From NCBI GenBank assembly GCA_030144725.1, contig JASKMD010000003.1, forward strand, positions 5,008,390 to 5,072,389: DNA of 64,000 nucleotides, given 5' to 3'. Below, one piece after another: positions 9,959 through 22,800 of the stretch (position 1 is the stretch's first letter; each line of letters starts with the position of its first letter). The position numbers and the translations under genes are program-made. Source of the DNA: Haematococcus lacustris. Taxonomy: Eukaryota > Chlorophyta > Chlorophyceae > Chlamydomonadales > Haematococcaceae. The notes beneath the pieces were generated by a model. That model saw only the letters and a program-made list of their open reading frames with translations, was not told where the DNA came from and searched no databases.

Positions 9959-12900
9959 ATGCGCTCGTTGCATCTCAAACCCGCCGCACCATGCACGTGC
10001 CGAACTCACCAGCAGCTAGTGCGTCAGCCCGCAGCGATCAGAACAGAGCGCGCACTGTTCCTCGTCCGCGGTAACAGGAGCTGCAGACCAGAACTCAGCA
10101 TACTAAGCCTCAGTGCTGTAGGCCCAAGTGATGCAACCCCAGCTCCCCTTAGCCCTGCCAGCCCCTCACAGCCAGCCATTCACCCGCCTGGGCCTCCACC
10201 ACCAGCTCTCGTCACCCCTGCCAGCCCCACTCCCACCTCCACACCCGACACCCTCTCAGCCGTTCCTACTCAAGCCATACTCACCGCTGCCGCAGCTACC
10301 GGGGCTGCAGCAGGGGCTGCAGCAGGGGCTGTGACCGGAGCAGCGGCGGCCACCGCCACGGATGCGTCCCACCCTGCCCCTGCCCCTACCCCTGCCCACC
10401 TCCCCGCCACCCATACTACCTCCCAGCACACACAGACAGACCCCTCAGCAGCAACAGCAGCAGCACCACAACCATCATCATCATCAGCAGCAGCAGGGGA
10501 CCCCCTGCAGCCGTTAGCGCACGCTGCAGCGCAGGCGGCGCTGGTGGCCTCAGGGGCGGTGGCCTTGGTGGCACAGGATGTGTCGGCAGCCGCGCATGAG
10601 CTGCTGGAGCCTGACCTGGGTCCAGAGGAGCAGCGGCACAACATCAGAGAGGTGGGGCTGGCTAGGGGAGTTTCCCTTACCTGCACAACCACCATAGTCA
10701 CTGTCACCAGCATCGCCTTCACCACCACCCCCATCACCACCACTGCTATTGACACCAACACCACAGTCACTGCCTCTGTCTTCACCACCATCAGCAATAC
10801 CACCACCGATACCAGAACCACCATCACCACCAGTGTCGTGTATCACCATCACCTCCAGTAGCACCCTCACCACCAGTGTCGTGTATAGGGCAGCATGTGG
10901 TGTCCAAAAGCAGCCAGGCGGCACTTGGCCAAACTGCCAGGGATTGGCTCTGCTGCAGCCCTGGGGCTACTCTTGTTGCAGCATTGCTGACCGCCACAAT
11001 ACCCAGCGCCCATGGATTGGCCCTGATCTGTCAGCAGCGGCAGGCTCCAGGCCCCGGGCCCCCAGCCCTGCTCGCCCCAGCCAGCAGCCAGGCAGCACCC
11101 AGTGCCTAGGAGTCAGGGTCTGCATCAAGGCTTGGCCCTGAGCTGGCGGCAAGGGGAGTTAAGGCCCTCCGCCCTCAGCCCTCCGCCCTCAGCCCTCAGC
11201 CCTCAGCCCTCAGCCCTCAGCCCTGCTTCCAAGGCCCCACCCCTACCTGGCCCTGCCGCCGCCCTGCTGGGTGCAGGCACTGAGGGAGCCGTACCGCCAG
11301 GTGCTGTACTTCCTGGGTTGGGGTGTGCTGTGCATGGCTGGCCTGTGGAGCTGGGCCTCAGGTGAGCAGCCGGCTGTGCCCTGTATGCTGGCAGGTCGGC
11401 ATCAGGCTGTGCCCTGGACTGCCTTCAGTGAACAGGTATCTTCCATTAGCTAGGGCTGCATAGGTGGCGTGTAGGTCGTTGCTGCAAGGAGGGCCCTGAG
11501 CTGCCTGGACGCTGGCAGGCTAGCGGGCAGGCTGCCCCCTGGAAGCTGGACAGTGCCCTGTATGCTGGCAGTGTCTGAGGGAGATGCGAGGGAGGTGTTG
11601 ATGCTTGGCTGTGGTCATGGTGTGGTAGGGCGGGGTTAGGGGGAGCAGCTGACCTAGGGGCCCTGAACTTTAGCTCCAATCTCACCCAGGAGCTGCACCA
11701 GCGCCCTCCATGCAGCCACGCAACCCAGCTAGCTAGCCCAACACAGCATCAGGGAGCACACCTCAGCCACACCGGGTGCTTGCGCCCTCGGCGCTCTCAA
11801 GCGATGGGCACTTGAGGCTGTGAAGGGTGTCATGTGGTGGTGTGTAGAGACACCTTGGGTACCTGCCTGGGGGCAGGTCATAGGGCAAGGCGGGTGGCTG
11901 CAAGAGGGAAGAGGGAGGGAGAGGGGAAAGAGGAGGGGGTTGGGGGGGGGAAGGGAGGAGGGATAGGGGGAGTGAGAGGGAGGAGGGGCAGGGGAGGGGG
12001 AGGAGGAGGGGGAGGGGGAGTGAAAGGGAGGAGGAGGGGGAGTGAGGGGCCACTTTACAAGCTCCCAGCACCAGGATGGCTGTGGGGTCCTGGCCACATG
12101 GAATAAAGGGTGAAGCTGGTCAGGCTGGCGTGGATCAGGGCTTGGGTCAGGGCCTGGCTGGCATTAGGGGTGCTGTGTGTGACGTATGATGTGTGAGGTG
12201 TGACCTCCTCCCAGGCTCCCCCCTCAGGAAGTCCCACCCCTACACCTTCACCATCACCTTCCCCTGCGCAGAGGGGCTGCAGCGGGGGGTGCCACTCAGG
12301 TCAGTGGCAGCAACCTGGGGCTGACCAGTGTGACCAGTGTGACCAGTGTAAGGAGCACTGGGGGGAGTGTGGATGGAGCCACAACAGTGCCATGAGGAGG
12401 AAGGGGAGCAAGGGTCAGGGGTGGGGTTAGGGGCAAAGGTAGGGGGAGCCAAGAGGAGTCCTGCCATGCAAGCTGCCATGCAAGCTACCATGCAAGCATT
12501 GGCGCTGCGTAGTGTATCACAGTCTGGGTAGCCCAGTATGGCACAGGCACCAAAGGTATATGACGGGCATAGCTGTCCTGGGCTTCTGCTTTTCTGGCTG
12601 GGAGGCTGATTTAGAGTCGGACTAACGAGGAGCTGATGAGGAGCTGATGAGGAGCTGAACTGATAGGCACCTGGCTGTGCCTGCCCAGTTGGATCATTTG
12701 GCTACGTCTCCAAGCAAACACTGTTGTGAAGTAAGGCTCTGGCCTGTGTGCTGCCCGCAGGCTGAAAGGCGTGACTGTGGGGAGCGTGGACTCGGTGTCA
12801 GTGGACCTGCACCAGGTCAGGGGGCGTGTCGCTACCCAGGCACCCCTCACTGCTCCGTCGCCCTCGCATTTTGCACACAGGTCCCTCTTCCTCCACAGGG

Positions 12901-14699
12901 ACAGCTGCAATGCACTGCTCCAACACATACACAGCTCCCTCACCCTCCACCCTTTTACTCTCACCTTCACCCACCCACTCCTACTTTCCCTCCGGCCCCC
13001 ACCTACAGCCCCTCCCTGCTCACCCCTGCTGCCACATTGTGTTCTGCCTCACACCCTCCCTCCCTCCCTCCTCCCCAGCTCTTGTTTTCCTGTTTTCAGC
13101 TCTTGTTTTCCTGTTTTCCCTCCTCCCCAGCTCTATTTTTCCTGTTTTCAGCTCTTGTTTTCCTGTTTTCAGCTCTTGTTTTTCCCAGCTCGTTGCTCTG
13201 GTGTTGGGCCTCGCCTGCAGGTCAGCGCGCAGGTGCAGGTCCACCTGGGCGACACCCTTATCCCCCGTGGTCCTGGCACACGCTTTGACTTCAACAAGAC
13301 AGGCGAGCCTTAAGGGCGGCAGGCCCCCATCTGCCCCCATCTGTCCGGCCCTCATCTGTCCGGCCCTGACCCACGAGCCCCCCCCTGCCCCAAGCCCCCC
13401 CCTTGACTCACCCCCCTTGACTCACACCCCAGCGGCTGAGGCTGCATACCTCAGGCGCCGCAGCTGCTGCCTCACACCTGCTTTCGCTGCCTCACTCTAA
13501 AACCACCTCGCCACACCCTCACCACTGTTAATCACCCTGCTGGCCGTTGCTGCCGGTGGCGCTGTGTTTAGCAAATGCCATGGAATGATGACGATAATGT
13601 TGACCCTGGTTGACATACACGGCTCACTTACACGGATTCCTTTTCACAGCTCATGTTGAAGCCTCGTGCATGGCTCACCGGGTCATGGCCTGCATGGCTC
13701 AGCCCGATCAGACTGCATGAGACAGCACAGCCCACGACACCTGCCCACCGCGCTCCCTGCCCTCCCGCCCGCCTGCCTGCCCTCCCCCATGTCCACCCAC
13801 CTGCTAGTCTGCCTGTCAGTCTGTCTGACTGCCTGCTTCTTGCCCATCAGGCATGATGAACCCTGAGGCCTTCATTGACATCAGCACCGCCCGCCTGAAG
13901 CACGCCCCCCCTGACCAGCCCACCCAGCTTGGCGGTCGCTTTGCCGCTGCCATCTTCCCCGACCACCACACCCACCTCACCAGCCCTGACGCGCGCGCCC
14001 CAGCCCAGCCCAGCCCTAGCGACCTGGCCCATGTCCCTAGTACAACCGCAGCCAGCGCCAGTGAGGGCTCGTGTGCAGCGTCAACAGCAGATGGGCGGGG
14101 GCGGGGCAGGGGCAGGAGCAGCAGGCCTGGGGCACGGAGGCAGGCGAGGGCTGAGGATGAGGAGGAGAGGGAGGGGTCGCTCACCCTGGAGCAGCTCCAT
14201 GCATGCGCACTACCCGCTGACGTGGACAACTGCAGGGCACAGGTGGGGCGGCTAGACCAAGGGCTAGGTCAGACTGTGCCTTGGGCTCCGTGGCACTGCC
14301 CAGCTGTGTGCCCAAGTTGCCTGCCTTGGTGTTGAACAGAGTCGAACTCATGTCCTGTGTCATGTCATGTCTCTGTTGCCACAGGATGCTTGAAAGTACT
14401 GTCCCTGCTGTCAAATACTTATGCTCAAAACTTCATGCCTGGCAGTACATCAGCTTCTTTGTGCCATGGTCTGAGATCTGACCGCACACAGTGCTTTCTG
14501 GCTGCCAGTCACCTCGCTGGAACATCTCTGGGTGTGGGTGTGGTGTGCTTGGCAGGGGCTGCTCGTGTGTGCGGGTGATGTGGTGGAGGGGCACGTGGGC
14601 GCTAGCATGGACGAGCTCACTCGCGGCATGGTGATGGGCAACCGCGGCGTCGGCAAAATCCAAGACAGATTCGGCTACTACACAGGCGTTGCGACGTAG
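9959..14699 (+). CDS. TGD2: TGD2-like MCE-domain protein (chloroplast lipid importer substrate-binding subunit)
   Basis: Seven exons join in phase: 9959-10651, 11277-11361, 12215-12299, 12761-12815, 13221-13302, 13851-14242 and 14556-14699 (about 511 residues). Exon 1 encodes an Arg/Ser/Ala-rich start (MRSLHLKPAAPCTCR) fitting a transit peptide, then a long Pro/Ala-rich low-complexity region. Exon 2 has one membrane segment (VLYFLGWGVLCMAGLWSWAS). Exons 3-6 make the MCE/MlaD fold: TITFPCAEGLQRGVPLR, LKGVTVGSVDSVSVDL, VQVHLGDTLIPRG, FNKTGMMNPEAFIDIS. The last exon GLLVCAGDVVEGHVG matches the TGD2 C-terminal side. In plants TGD2 binds phosphatidic acid and works with the TGD1 permease and TGD3 ATPase at the inner chloroplast envelope. 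Exon 5 ends at a GC donor (13303). The exact start and the low-complexity N-terminus are the uncertain parts. Confidence 0.85.
11171..11225 (+). repeat. CCCTCAGC-type short tandem repeat in TGD2-like intron 1
   Basis: Units of CTCAGCC/CTCCGCC repeated about eight times in the intron just upstream of exon 2. Confidence 0.7.
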
Positions 14700-15108
14700 A
14701 GCCGGGCAGGAACAAAAGCGTCCGATGGTGTGTGTTCATTTGTATCCCTATCACAGGTTTCCCTGCATCCCTATCCTCCTGTAGAGCCCCAACACTTCTC
14801 CACAGGAGCGAGTGACAGGTGTGTCCCTAACCTAGGTCCCCAACCCTAGAAGTCGGTAGGGCCCTACTCTATGCATGCCTCTATCGCATACACATCCCCT
14901 TTGTAAGGGGCAATCGTATTGTTTTTAATGATGTCGCAAGATATAATACACGTGTCACTTATGCTGCCGCTGGTGCTGCCGCTGCCGCTAGTGCCGCCGG
15001 GAGGAGGCAGACCGCGGCCAGTGATGGATACAATAGGAAAGAGGCAACATGTCATGCGGGAAAGGAGCAGCTAGGAGCAGGCTGGGCAGGACGGCGACGG
15101 CGGAAAGT
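14700..15108. other. Intergenic, with one copy of a flanking direct repeat
   Basis: 14945-15020 (ATACACGTGTCACT... through CCGGGAGGAGGCAGACCGCGG) is repeated at 15430-15522 with small length differences. On the minus strand both read GLPPPGGTSG. The second copy is the 3' part of the gene at 15414-15978, so the first is a duplicated tail. No gene is seen in the rest. Confidence 0.5.
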
Positions 15109-15280
15109 CAGGGCCTCCCAACTCTGATGTTGTTGCATGCAAAGCCGGCACATGCGACCGACTGCTCCGGGAGCAGGCCGATGGCCTTAGCCCCACGCGG
15201 CATGGCTTAAGCGCGGACTCTAGTTGTGGCAGCGACCAGCAGCTGCTTCGAAGGCATGCACGCAACTTGCCGGCCGGCAT
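15109..15280 (+). mobile_element. Solo end of a TIR transposon related to the element at 51090-53721
   Basis: Starts CAGGGCCTCCCAAC and continues for about 150 bp closely matching the reverse complement of 53721-53580, including ATGCGACCGA(C/T)TGCTCCGGG and GCGGACTCTAGTT. No matching second terminus was found downstream, so only one end is preserved here. It lies between the two direct repeats at 14945 and 15430. Confidence 0.7.
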
Positions 15281-15413
15281 TGTATTTTTTTGATACGATA
15301 CGTGTATACATGTACGATACATGTATATGTCTACCCAGGAGAGGTAGGAGAGGTTAGGAGAGGTCGCACGCTGAATCGCAGGTCATTCCGAGCACATTTT
15401 TCATGTTGACCCC

Positions 15414-15978
15414 CTATTTTTTTATGTAGATGATACACGTGTCACTGTTGCTGCCGCTGGTGCCGCCGCTGCCGCTGGTGCCGCCGGTGCCGCTAGTGCC
15501 GCCGGGAGGAGGCAGACCGCGGCAGACTTGCAGGAACAGGTTGCGCTCACCCAGGTTCGGGACGACCGCGGCCTCAGCTGGGATGTCCTCAAGGGCCTCC
15601 TGGCCGTCCGCAGGCACAGTGACGCGTGTGGACCAGCCGCGCACCATGAGGCCCAAGAGGAAGCTGCCGAGCAGCGCCCTCATAGAGCAGGCCTCCCCCC
15701 AGGCCACAATTTCCTCGAAGAGACGCGCCTCCACCACTCCGGACGCCACCACCGCCCCTCTCTAAACCCGCAGCAGACACACCTCTCATCACGATGTGCA
15801 GCTTGCACTCCTTGGCGTGCCAGGTGTTGTTGTGGTGGCGGGCCTCGCGGCGCGCTTCACCGCTGGCCTGCATGTTCTGCAGAGCCTGGGTTGGTCCAGG
15901 CTGCGCGTCTGCCTCAGTTTTCACTGTTTCACTGTCCGAGGCATCACGGCTACGTCTACGATGTCTGTTTCGCTTCAT
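15414..15978 (-). CDS. Hypothetical small protein, two exons
   Basis: Exon 1 (15978-15783) starts MKRNRHRRRSRDASDSETVK and is basic then polar. Exon 2 (15757-15414) joins in phase through an AGAGAG acceptor and reads VVEARLFEEIVAWGEACSMR, then a hydrophobic stretch ALLGSFLLGLMV, then DIPAEAAVVPNLGERNLFLQ, ending in a GTSG-rich tail. About 179 residues in this model. I do not recognise the family. The Gly/Thr/Ser tail coincides with a sequence duplicated at 14945-15020, so the true 3' end may differ. It could be a host gene or part of a transposon; the sequence does not decide. Confidence 0.4.
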
Positions 15979-16847
15979 TTTCTTGCCTTGCTTTGCTTTG
16001 TGTTACATTTGCTTTGTGAATCGCTAATTGATTTCCTGGTTTCCTGTTTATTTCCTGATGTTCCTGTAAAATTATCGCCTTCCCTGTTGAATTGCTATCA
16101 ATTAGCATTATGAACGTTTGGAGCGCTGCAGTTTGGAGCGCTGCAGTATACTACAGCAGGTGCGGGTTGGCTTTCATCACACACGTTTGTGACCTTTGGA
16201 ATTCCTGGGACTTCGGTTGAGCCTGGCATAACACGGATGTAACACAGCCAAGGCTGGATAGTTCCCCCCAATCAAACGGCTCCCGGGATTTTCGTTCGGA
16301 GCGCTGCAGTTCAGATTATGTAAGTTCTAGCTGTGCAATATTATGCGCACTGCAAGTCACCGAATTAGGTTAACACATCTTCGCAATTGCAGCGCAGGTC
16401 GCTTGCATGTCGATGCACCTGTGTAATTGCTATGGCGATAGTGCTGCTCTTCATTGCGCCAGACTATTCGCATGCTGCCGGTGAGCAATGTGGCTGAATA
16501 TAAGCGATAGTAAGAATTGTCCTGTGTCCCAGTCTGCCTTTCATAACATGCGTTTACGTGTAAGGACAGAGTAGCGAACCGCCTTCAATATTATCTGCTT
16601 GCCATCATTGATGTGTTGGACTATGGCCGGCTGAGCACGTGGCTGTGGGCAGCATTGTGCTGGGTCACATCATCAACTTGCGCCTTATGGCCGGCTTGCG
16701 CCGACGCGTGGGCCGGGCCTCAGCAAAACACAGCAACTTGAAGTCTCATCCAGCATTGGGCATGAGTGCCATAGCCATTCCACAGAGTCCAGAAGATAAG
16801 CATGAAGTAGGATCATCCTTTGCTATGCCGCGCCTGCTTTCACACAG
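15979..16847. other. Intergenic, no gene seen
   Basis: Three copies of GGAGCGCTGCAGT occur at about 16120, 16135 and 16297, giving a short palindromic core AGCGCT. The 5' exons (signal peptide) of the wall-protein gene that begins at or before 16848 should lie here, but I could not identify them. Confidence 0.4.
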
Positions 16848-19800
16848 GGCTCTCACCCCCTCCCGCCCCCCCCAGCCCCCTGCCACCCCAGCCTCTCCCT
16901 TCAACGCAGGTGGGTGACGACCAGCGTGCTTGCCTGCCTGACATCAGGCCACCGCTGTCATCACCGCCATAACAACCACCTACCCCAGCATCCACTGCCA
17001 TCATCACCAGCGTGGTCCCTAGCGCCCAATCTGCACCCGACACCCTGCCTATTTATCATCAGTAACCGCCACCTGACATCAGGGCATGTACCAGCGACTG
17101 AACCAACTTCATTGATGTGCCTGGGTGAACAGGGCCATGCCCTGAACCCTGCCCTGCCCTGCCCTGGGCCCTGCTCTGCCCTGAGCCTAGCCCTGCCCTG
17201 CCCTGCAGTGCCCCAGCCTGTACTTCACCCTGGCCGGCACCGCCACTGGCTGCTGCGCCACCAGCCAGCAGTGCGGCAGCCCCACCTCCACCCTGGATGC
17301 CAGCCAGGTCTGCGCCCTGAACCGCCTGGGCGGGGACGTGGCCCTCTGTGACACCACAGGGGTGCTGTGTGGCTTGGACCTCACCTGCTTGCCGCTGCAA
17401 TACAGCTGCCTAGACGACCCGGCTGCCAGTTGCCTTGGCACGGTCAGCTGCTCAGGCGGCCCCCAGGCCTGCCCATACCTCAACAACACAAGCGGCAGCC
17501 CGGCGTGTGTGCTACTCAGTCAGCAGGTCAACGAGCTGCTGGACACCAACACCTACACCGCCTTCTTCAGTGTGTGTACTGAAGGTCAGTTACGGGCAGT
17601 TCCTACAGCAAGCAAACCGCCAGCCAGATCATCACCGAGCCAGCAGCCAGATAACAAGCAGATACTAGCATTGGGCACGCCTGCAGCCCTGCTATGTTGA
17701 CCTGGCTACCTCCATGCGCCGATGCCGATGCGCCGATGCCGATGCTCACATGCCAAGGAATGCTCAACGCCATGTTACCCAACTTCCTCCGTCCTCTCAC
17801 AGCAAGATCACTGCCAAAGCTGTCATGGTTCTGCAGGCAGTGGCAGTACCACACCCGTTCTCACAGCCAGCGATATGGCTGTAGGGCACCTGGTGTGTGT
17901 ATTGGGTCAGGGATTGTGGGCCACAACACAGCCATGAGTCGTTCACTGCAGAGGCTGTCTTGGGCTGCAGGCAGGTCATAGGCAGCCAGCCAGGTGTATC
18001 GACTGGAGAGCAGTAGGGCCAGCTTCAATGTTCAGGCGAAAGGGTGGCCCCTCTCTGCTCCCTGCCCTTGAGCCTGTTCCTGCGCCTCGTGGCGTTGGGC
18101 GGGTAGAGGGCTTATATGGGTGGCTCGCTCCGCCGGGGCCAGCATGTAGCTGGGCTTGTTGGGCCTGGCCACCGCAGCTGGCTCTCAGGCTGCCCCTTCC
18201 TCCGCCCAGAGACGCTCGAGAAGCCCATGCCCTGTGGGGTCTAGGGGGTAGAGGCGGTGCCTCAGGGTGGGTCAGGCTGGCTATTGGGTCAGAAAGAGAG
18301 AGGCGGAAGGAGAAATGTTACAAGCAGCTACAGGGGGTGCCTAGTCAGGCTCTGCTCCCTCACCCTCTCACCTCAGCTGTTCTGCATGCAGCTGCCCTGC
18401 ATGCGCCACTCCTTCCTCCCTCCCTCCCCCCTGCACAACACCCAGCCAGGCAGCCAGCAGCCAGACCACGGCCAGGTAGCCTACTAAAACAACAACGAGC
18501 CCTCAGCACATTCTTCCCCTACTAATGGGCAGGGGCTGTGTTATCTGTTATCCAACCTGTTTGCATGCAGCAAGCATCCGGTACCAATACCTAATTTCCT
18601 ACCCCCACCCGAGGGTGGGGCGATCGATGTTGGCATGAAACACATGCTCTGATGTAAGCAACAGCTCAAGCATTGCGCGGTGCACACATGCTACTGTGCT
18701 ACAGGCTGCTGGGCTAGGGCCTTGGGTGCTCGGTCTCGCACCTTCTTGAAGCCCAATGTTGGGTACTCCTTGCCATGGGCAGGAAGCCTTGCTCGGTGTT
18801 TCCACCTGCACAGCTCCAGTGGGCGCCACTTGCTCTCCCCTGCCCGCTGGGGGTTGAGGGCTGCGTTGCAATCCCTGTCCACCCATTTGCCAAGGTCATT
18901 AAGGGTAGCCTGGTGCAGCTGTGGGCATCACATGAGCCCCCGCACTGGCGCCTTGAACCGTTTGGTCCAGGCTGACCGCAACAAGCCGTTCTGCACCTGA
19001 CCTGGCTGGGGCTTCCAGCCTTCAAGCCTGGTGGGCTTGCTGCGGTCCAGCTCCGCCTCACAGGGCTGGGGGCTGTTCATAGCTGAGCTGATCCTGCTGG
19101 TGCGGAACTCATCCACTGTCACCACCTTGCCTGGCACCCTGTCAGTTGGCTTGCCGCTGTTGGGCCTCTTCACCACCTTGCGGCAGGCCTGCAGCACAGC
19201 CTTGGCCCACACCCACCCCGCGTGCCAATGCCTGCGTTGCCAAAGAACACCACCAGCTGCTTGCGGGTCCCCCATCGCTTCTGGGACTCAACAGCTGCCT
19301 CCTCCTCCAACTGCATGGCACACAAGGCACACACCGCACATGACATCCTTGAGAGGATTGGAGACATGGGCACCTAGCAGGTCACATGTAGGGCAGTCAT
19401 CCTTATATGGCCCTGCCCCTCCCCCCCTACCCTTGGCACTTCCACCTTGAAGTAGCGCTCCAGGACCCTCTCCTGCACGCCGTATAGCCTCATCTTCTGC
19501 TCAGCCCACTTGGGATGCAGGTACTCCTCCCACACTGCATCTCAAGTGGCCAGGGTGACGGCCACATGCCACTGGATGGCCACCAGGGAGGTGCCTGCTG
19601 GGGTGGCTGCTGCCAGTTGCTGCAGCTCGAGCTTGACGATCTCATTCCACCGCTAAGTGTTGTGGATCAGGCCGCTGTCATGCTGCACCTGGCTCCTGGT
19701 CAGCTTGCTCCTGATGAAGCTGTCTAGGCAGCCATCCTCATCCCACACCCCTGAAGCTGCACTGACTGCCTGGATGGCCCCAGGGTCCAGCCCCATGCCC

Positions 19801-22800
19801 ATCTGAGTGGCTGGGTCAAACCGGAACGCCCGCTCGTCAGCCAGGCCGCTGCCTATGTCAGCTGGTTGGCACATGTTGCTGCTGCTGCTACAGGGGTCTG
19901 CTGCTGGGCTGCTGCCAGAGGGGCCAGCTGCTGGGCTGCTGCCTGGTGTAGTCCAGTGGGCGTGTGTATTGCACACACACACTGTCCCCATCAGTGAGGA
20001 TTTACCTACTAAACACAAACCCCTGGTTGGCGAGCTTGCCTACCTTGAACACACTGTCCCAGTGACGGTAGGCAGCATGCTGAAAAGCTTCCTTTGTGGC
20101 TGTGGTCAGGCCTAGCTGACTGCACACCCATGCAAGGCCCTGGTATCTATCATGATGAAGTGAGTACCTGACCCTGCCACGGGGGTGAGGATGAAGGGTG
20201 GGGGGCAGTAGGGCACCCTAGGACCCTTGCCCTTGCCCTGTCCCTTGCCCCTGCCCTTGCCCTTGCCCCTGCCCTTGCTTTCGCCTTTGGGTGGGGGTGT
20301 TGGGGGATTAGGGTCCTGCCACTCCTCAAGGCACCGGTTGCCACACCTAGCCTGGCAGCCATGGTCCTAGCTAGCTGCATGGCTTACTTGTGGCAATAAT
20401 TGTGTTGAAAGTGTGGAAATTTAAAAATATGTATATACACACAATCACCATAAGTATATGAGTATACTAATCCAGGAGCACAAAGCCACAACAGCTGAGG
20501 AGGGAGGGACAGGGGCAAGGGGGGGCATAGGCCCTCCTGGCCTGGCAAGCCGAGGGCAAGGTCCCACTTCCTGCCACCTCCCTCACCACCAGTGCAGTGC
20601 GGCCACATTGCCAGAGTGAAGACCCTCGCCCTGCCCTGCCCTGATGCAGGCCCTCTGACGCTGGCCAGCCCGCCCCCACCCAGCCCCCCTCTTCCCCCTC
20701 CCACACCCCCCAGCCCCGCCCCGCCACCACCTTTGTCCGCCAATGTGGGTCCCTGCCTGCTACCTTGCCACACCTAGCAGGCCTGCCCGCCACACCTGTG
20801 TGACGACCCACCTCCATGGTCCCGTACCTAAACTGCTACCATAGCTGAGGTCACAAGTGCCTTCTGCCTGTCACGTCCCTGCCTGCCCCCCCACCTGATC
20901 GCCTCTGCCTACCTTGCATGGCCTTTTTCCTATGCGTCCTTGTGTGTCCTCGTGCGAGCTGGACCCCATGCTGGCCACCTTGCCATTCTTGCCTCTTAAC
21001 TCCTCTGCGTGCCCCTTCCTGCCCACCACCCTCCCTAGCCACCCTCCCCAACCAGCCTTGCTGCCTGCTGTCACCCGCAGTGCACTAAGCTGTACACACT
21101 CCCTGACGGTAGCGCCACCAGCTGCTGTGCAGACACCCAGCAGTGTGACCGCCCCACAGCCCAGGACGGCCTGGGCACTGCATGTGGCCTGAACAGCCTG
21201 GGCCTGGACATTGCCCTGTGCAGCACCTCAGGCAGCCTGTGCGACCCAGCCCTGAGCTGCCTGCCGCTGAGGCCAGACTGCAACGACGACCCCGACGCCA
21301 GCTGCCTGGGCATCACCAACTGCACCTCCCCTGGAGGGTGTGGCGACGCTGGCGTGGTGGTGCCCTCTGGCCTGCTGTGCGTCTTGCACAACCAGCAGCT
21401 GTTCAGCCCGCTGTATGGGCTGCTGTTTGCAGTCTGCCCCTTAGGTATGAGCTGGGTGCGGGTGGGTGGTCTTGGTGAGACCCATGGCATGCGGGGTGGT
21501 GGCCCTAAGACCCATGGATGGAGGATTGGTTGAGGCCCTAAGACCCATGGATGGAGGGATGGAGGGTTGGCGGTGTACACCAATGGTGGGGTTCCTTAGC
21601 CATGCCCTGGGTGTGGGTTGGGTGGGGTGGGTAACAGGATACGTCACCAGCTGCTCAGGGCTTGCATGGTGTTGGAGCACAGCTGCCTGCACTAGGTGTC
21701 TGTGTAGAGGGCCACTGGTAGTCATGTGGTTGATGAGTCAGCGCCGATGACCGTGGGCTAGGGCGCACGGGGCTAGGTACCATCTTATAAGAGGCGGTGA
21801 TCATCAGAACGCATGAGGTTGCATGAGTGCGTGCGCACATGACAGCCCAAGCCTGTTGGGCCTGGTGCGCTGCAGATGCCATGGCCATATCTGGCTCGCC
21901 GCGGCCCCCATCACCTCCGGCACCGGCCCCTCCTCCCCAGCCCCCACCCAGCCCCCCGCTGCCGCCCCCCTCCCCGCCAACACCCCCCTCTCCACCCCCC
22001 TCACCACCCCTCAGCTCCACGGTGAGGCATCCTTAGCAGGTGCCAGCTCACTAACTAACCCACCTAACCACCCAAGCACCCAATGTAGTCGTCACTGCCC
22101 GGATTGGCGTACTTCTAGGCCATCCATGCATCCCTGACCCTCTTGGTCCCCTCTGAGCAGGGCTAACCCTAACCCTAACCCTCACACTAACGGAGTCAAT
22201 GCGCACCCCAGTACACCAGCTCCTGCTGCCCTCTTGCCTCTGTCCGCAGTGCCTCCAACTGTACATCAACGCCAGTGGCTCTCCGACCAAGTGCTGCGCA
22301 GACACCGGCACCTGTGAGCACCCAACAGCCGCTGACAGCCCGGAGCAAACAGCCGTCTGCACCAGCAATGGCCTGGGCGCCGACCTGACCCAGTGCAGCA
22401 CCTCAGGCGCCCCGTGTGGCCGGGCCTTGAGCTGCCTGCCGCTGAGGCCTGATTGCATGGACAGCCCTGGGGCCAACTGCCTGGGCACCACCCGCTGCGC
22501 TCTGGCTGACGCTGTGGGCTGCAGAGGCGTGCCTACTGGCCTGGTGTGTGTCCTGCACAGGCCAGTCGAGGCTGCGGTGCCACTCTTCAGCGTCTGCTCA
22601 TCAGGTGGGCAGCACACTGACAGGCTGTGCAGTGTGGCTGATGCTGTGCCCGTGCTGTGCTGTTGCTGTTGTGGGGACTCACATGTGTTTTGCATGAGTG
22701 AGCTGCACATTGGCATGACTGATGGTGAGCATGGCCGGCATGACTGCATGGAGCATGGTAAAGAGGCAAAAGACGTCATGAGGTCATGCAGGACCTCCTT

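Noticed and set aside
10270..10830. Long minus-strand Val/Ala-rich frame
   Set aside because: Antisense of the Ala/Pro/Thr-rich first exon and intron of the TGD2-like gene.
11729..12106. Gly-rich or Pro-rich frames
   Set aside because: Low-complexity GGGAGGAGG intron DNA without splice or homology support.
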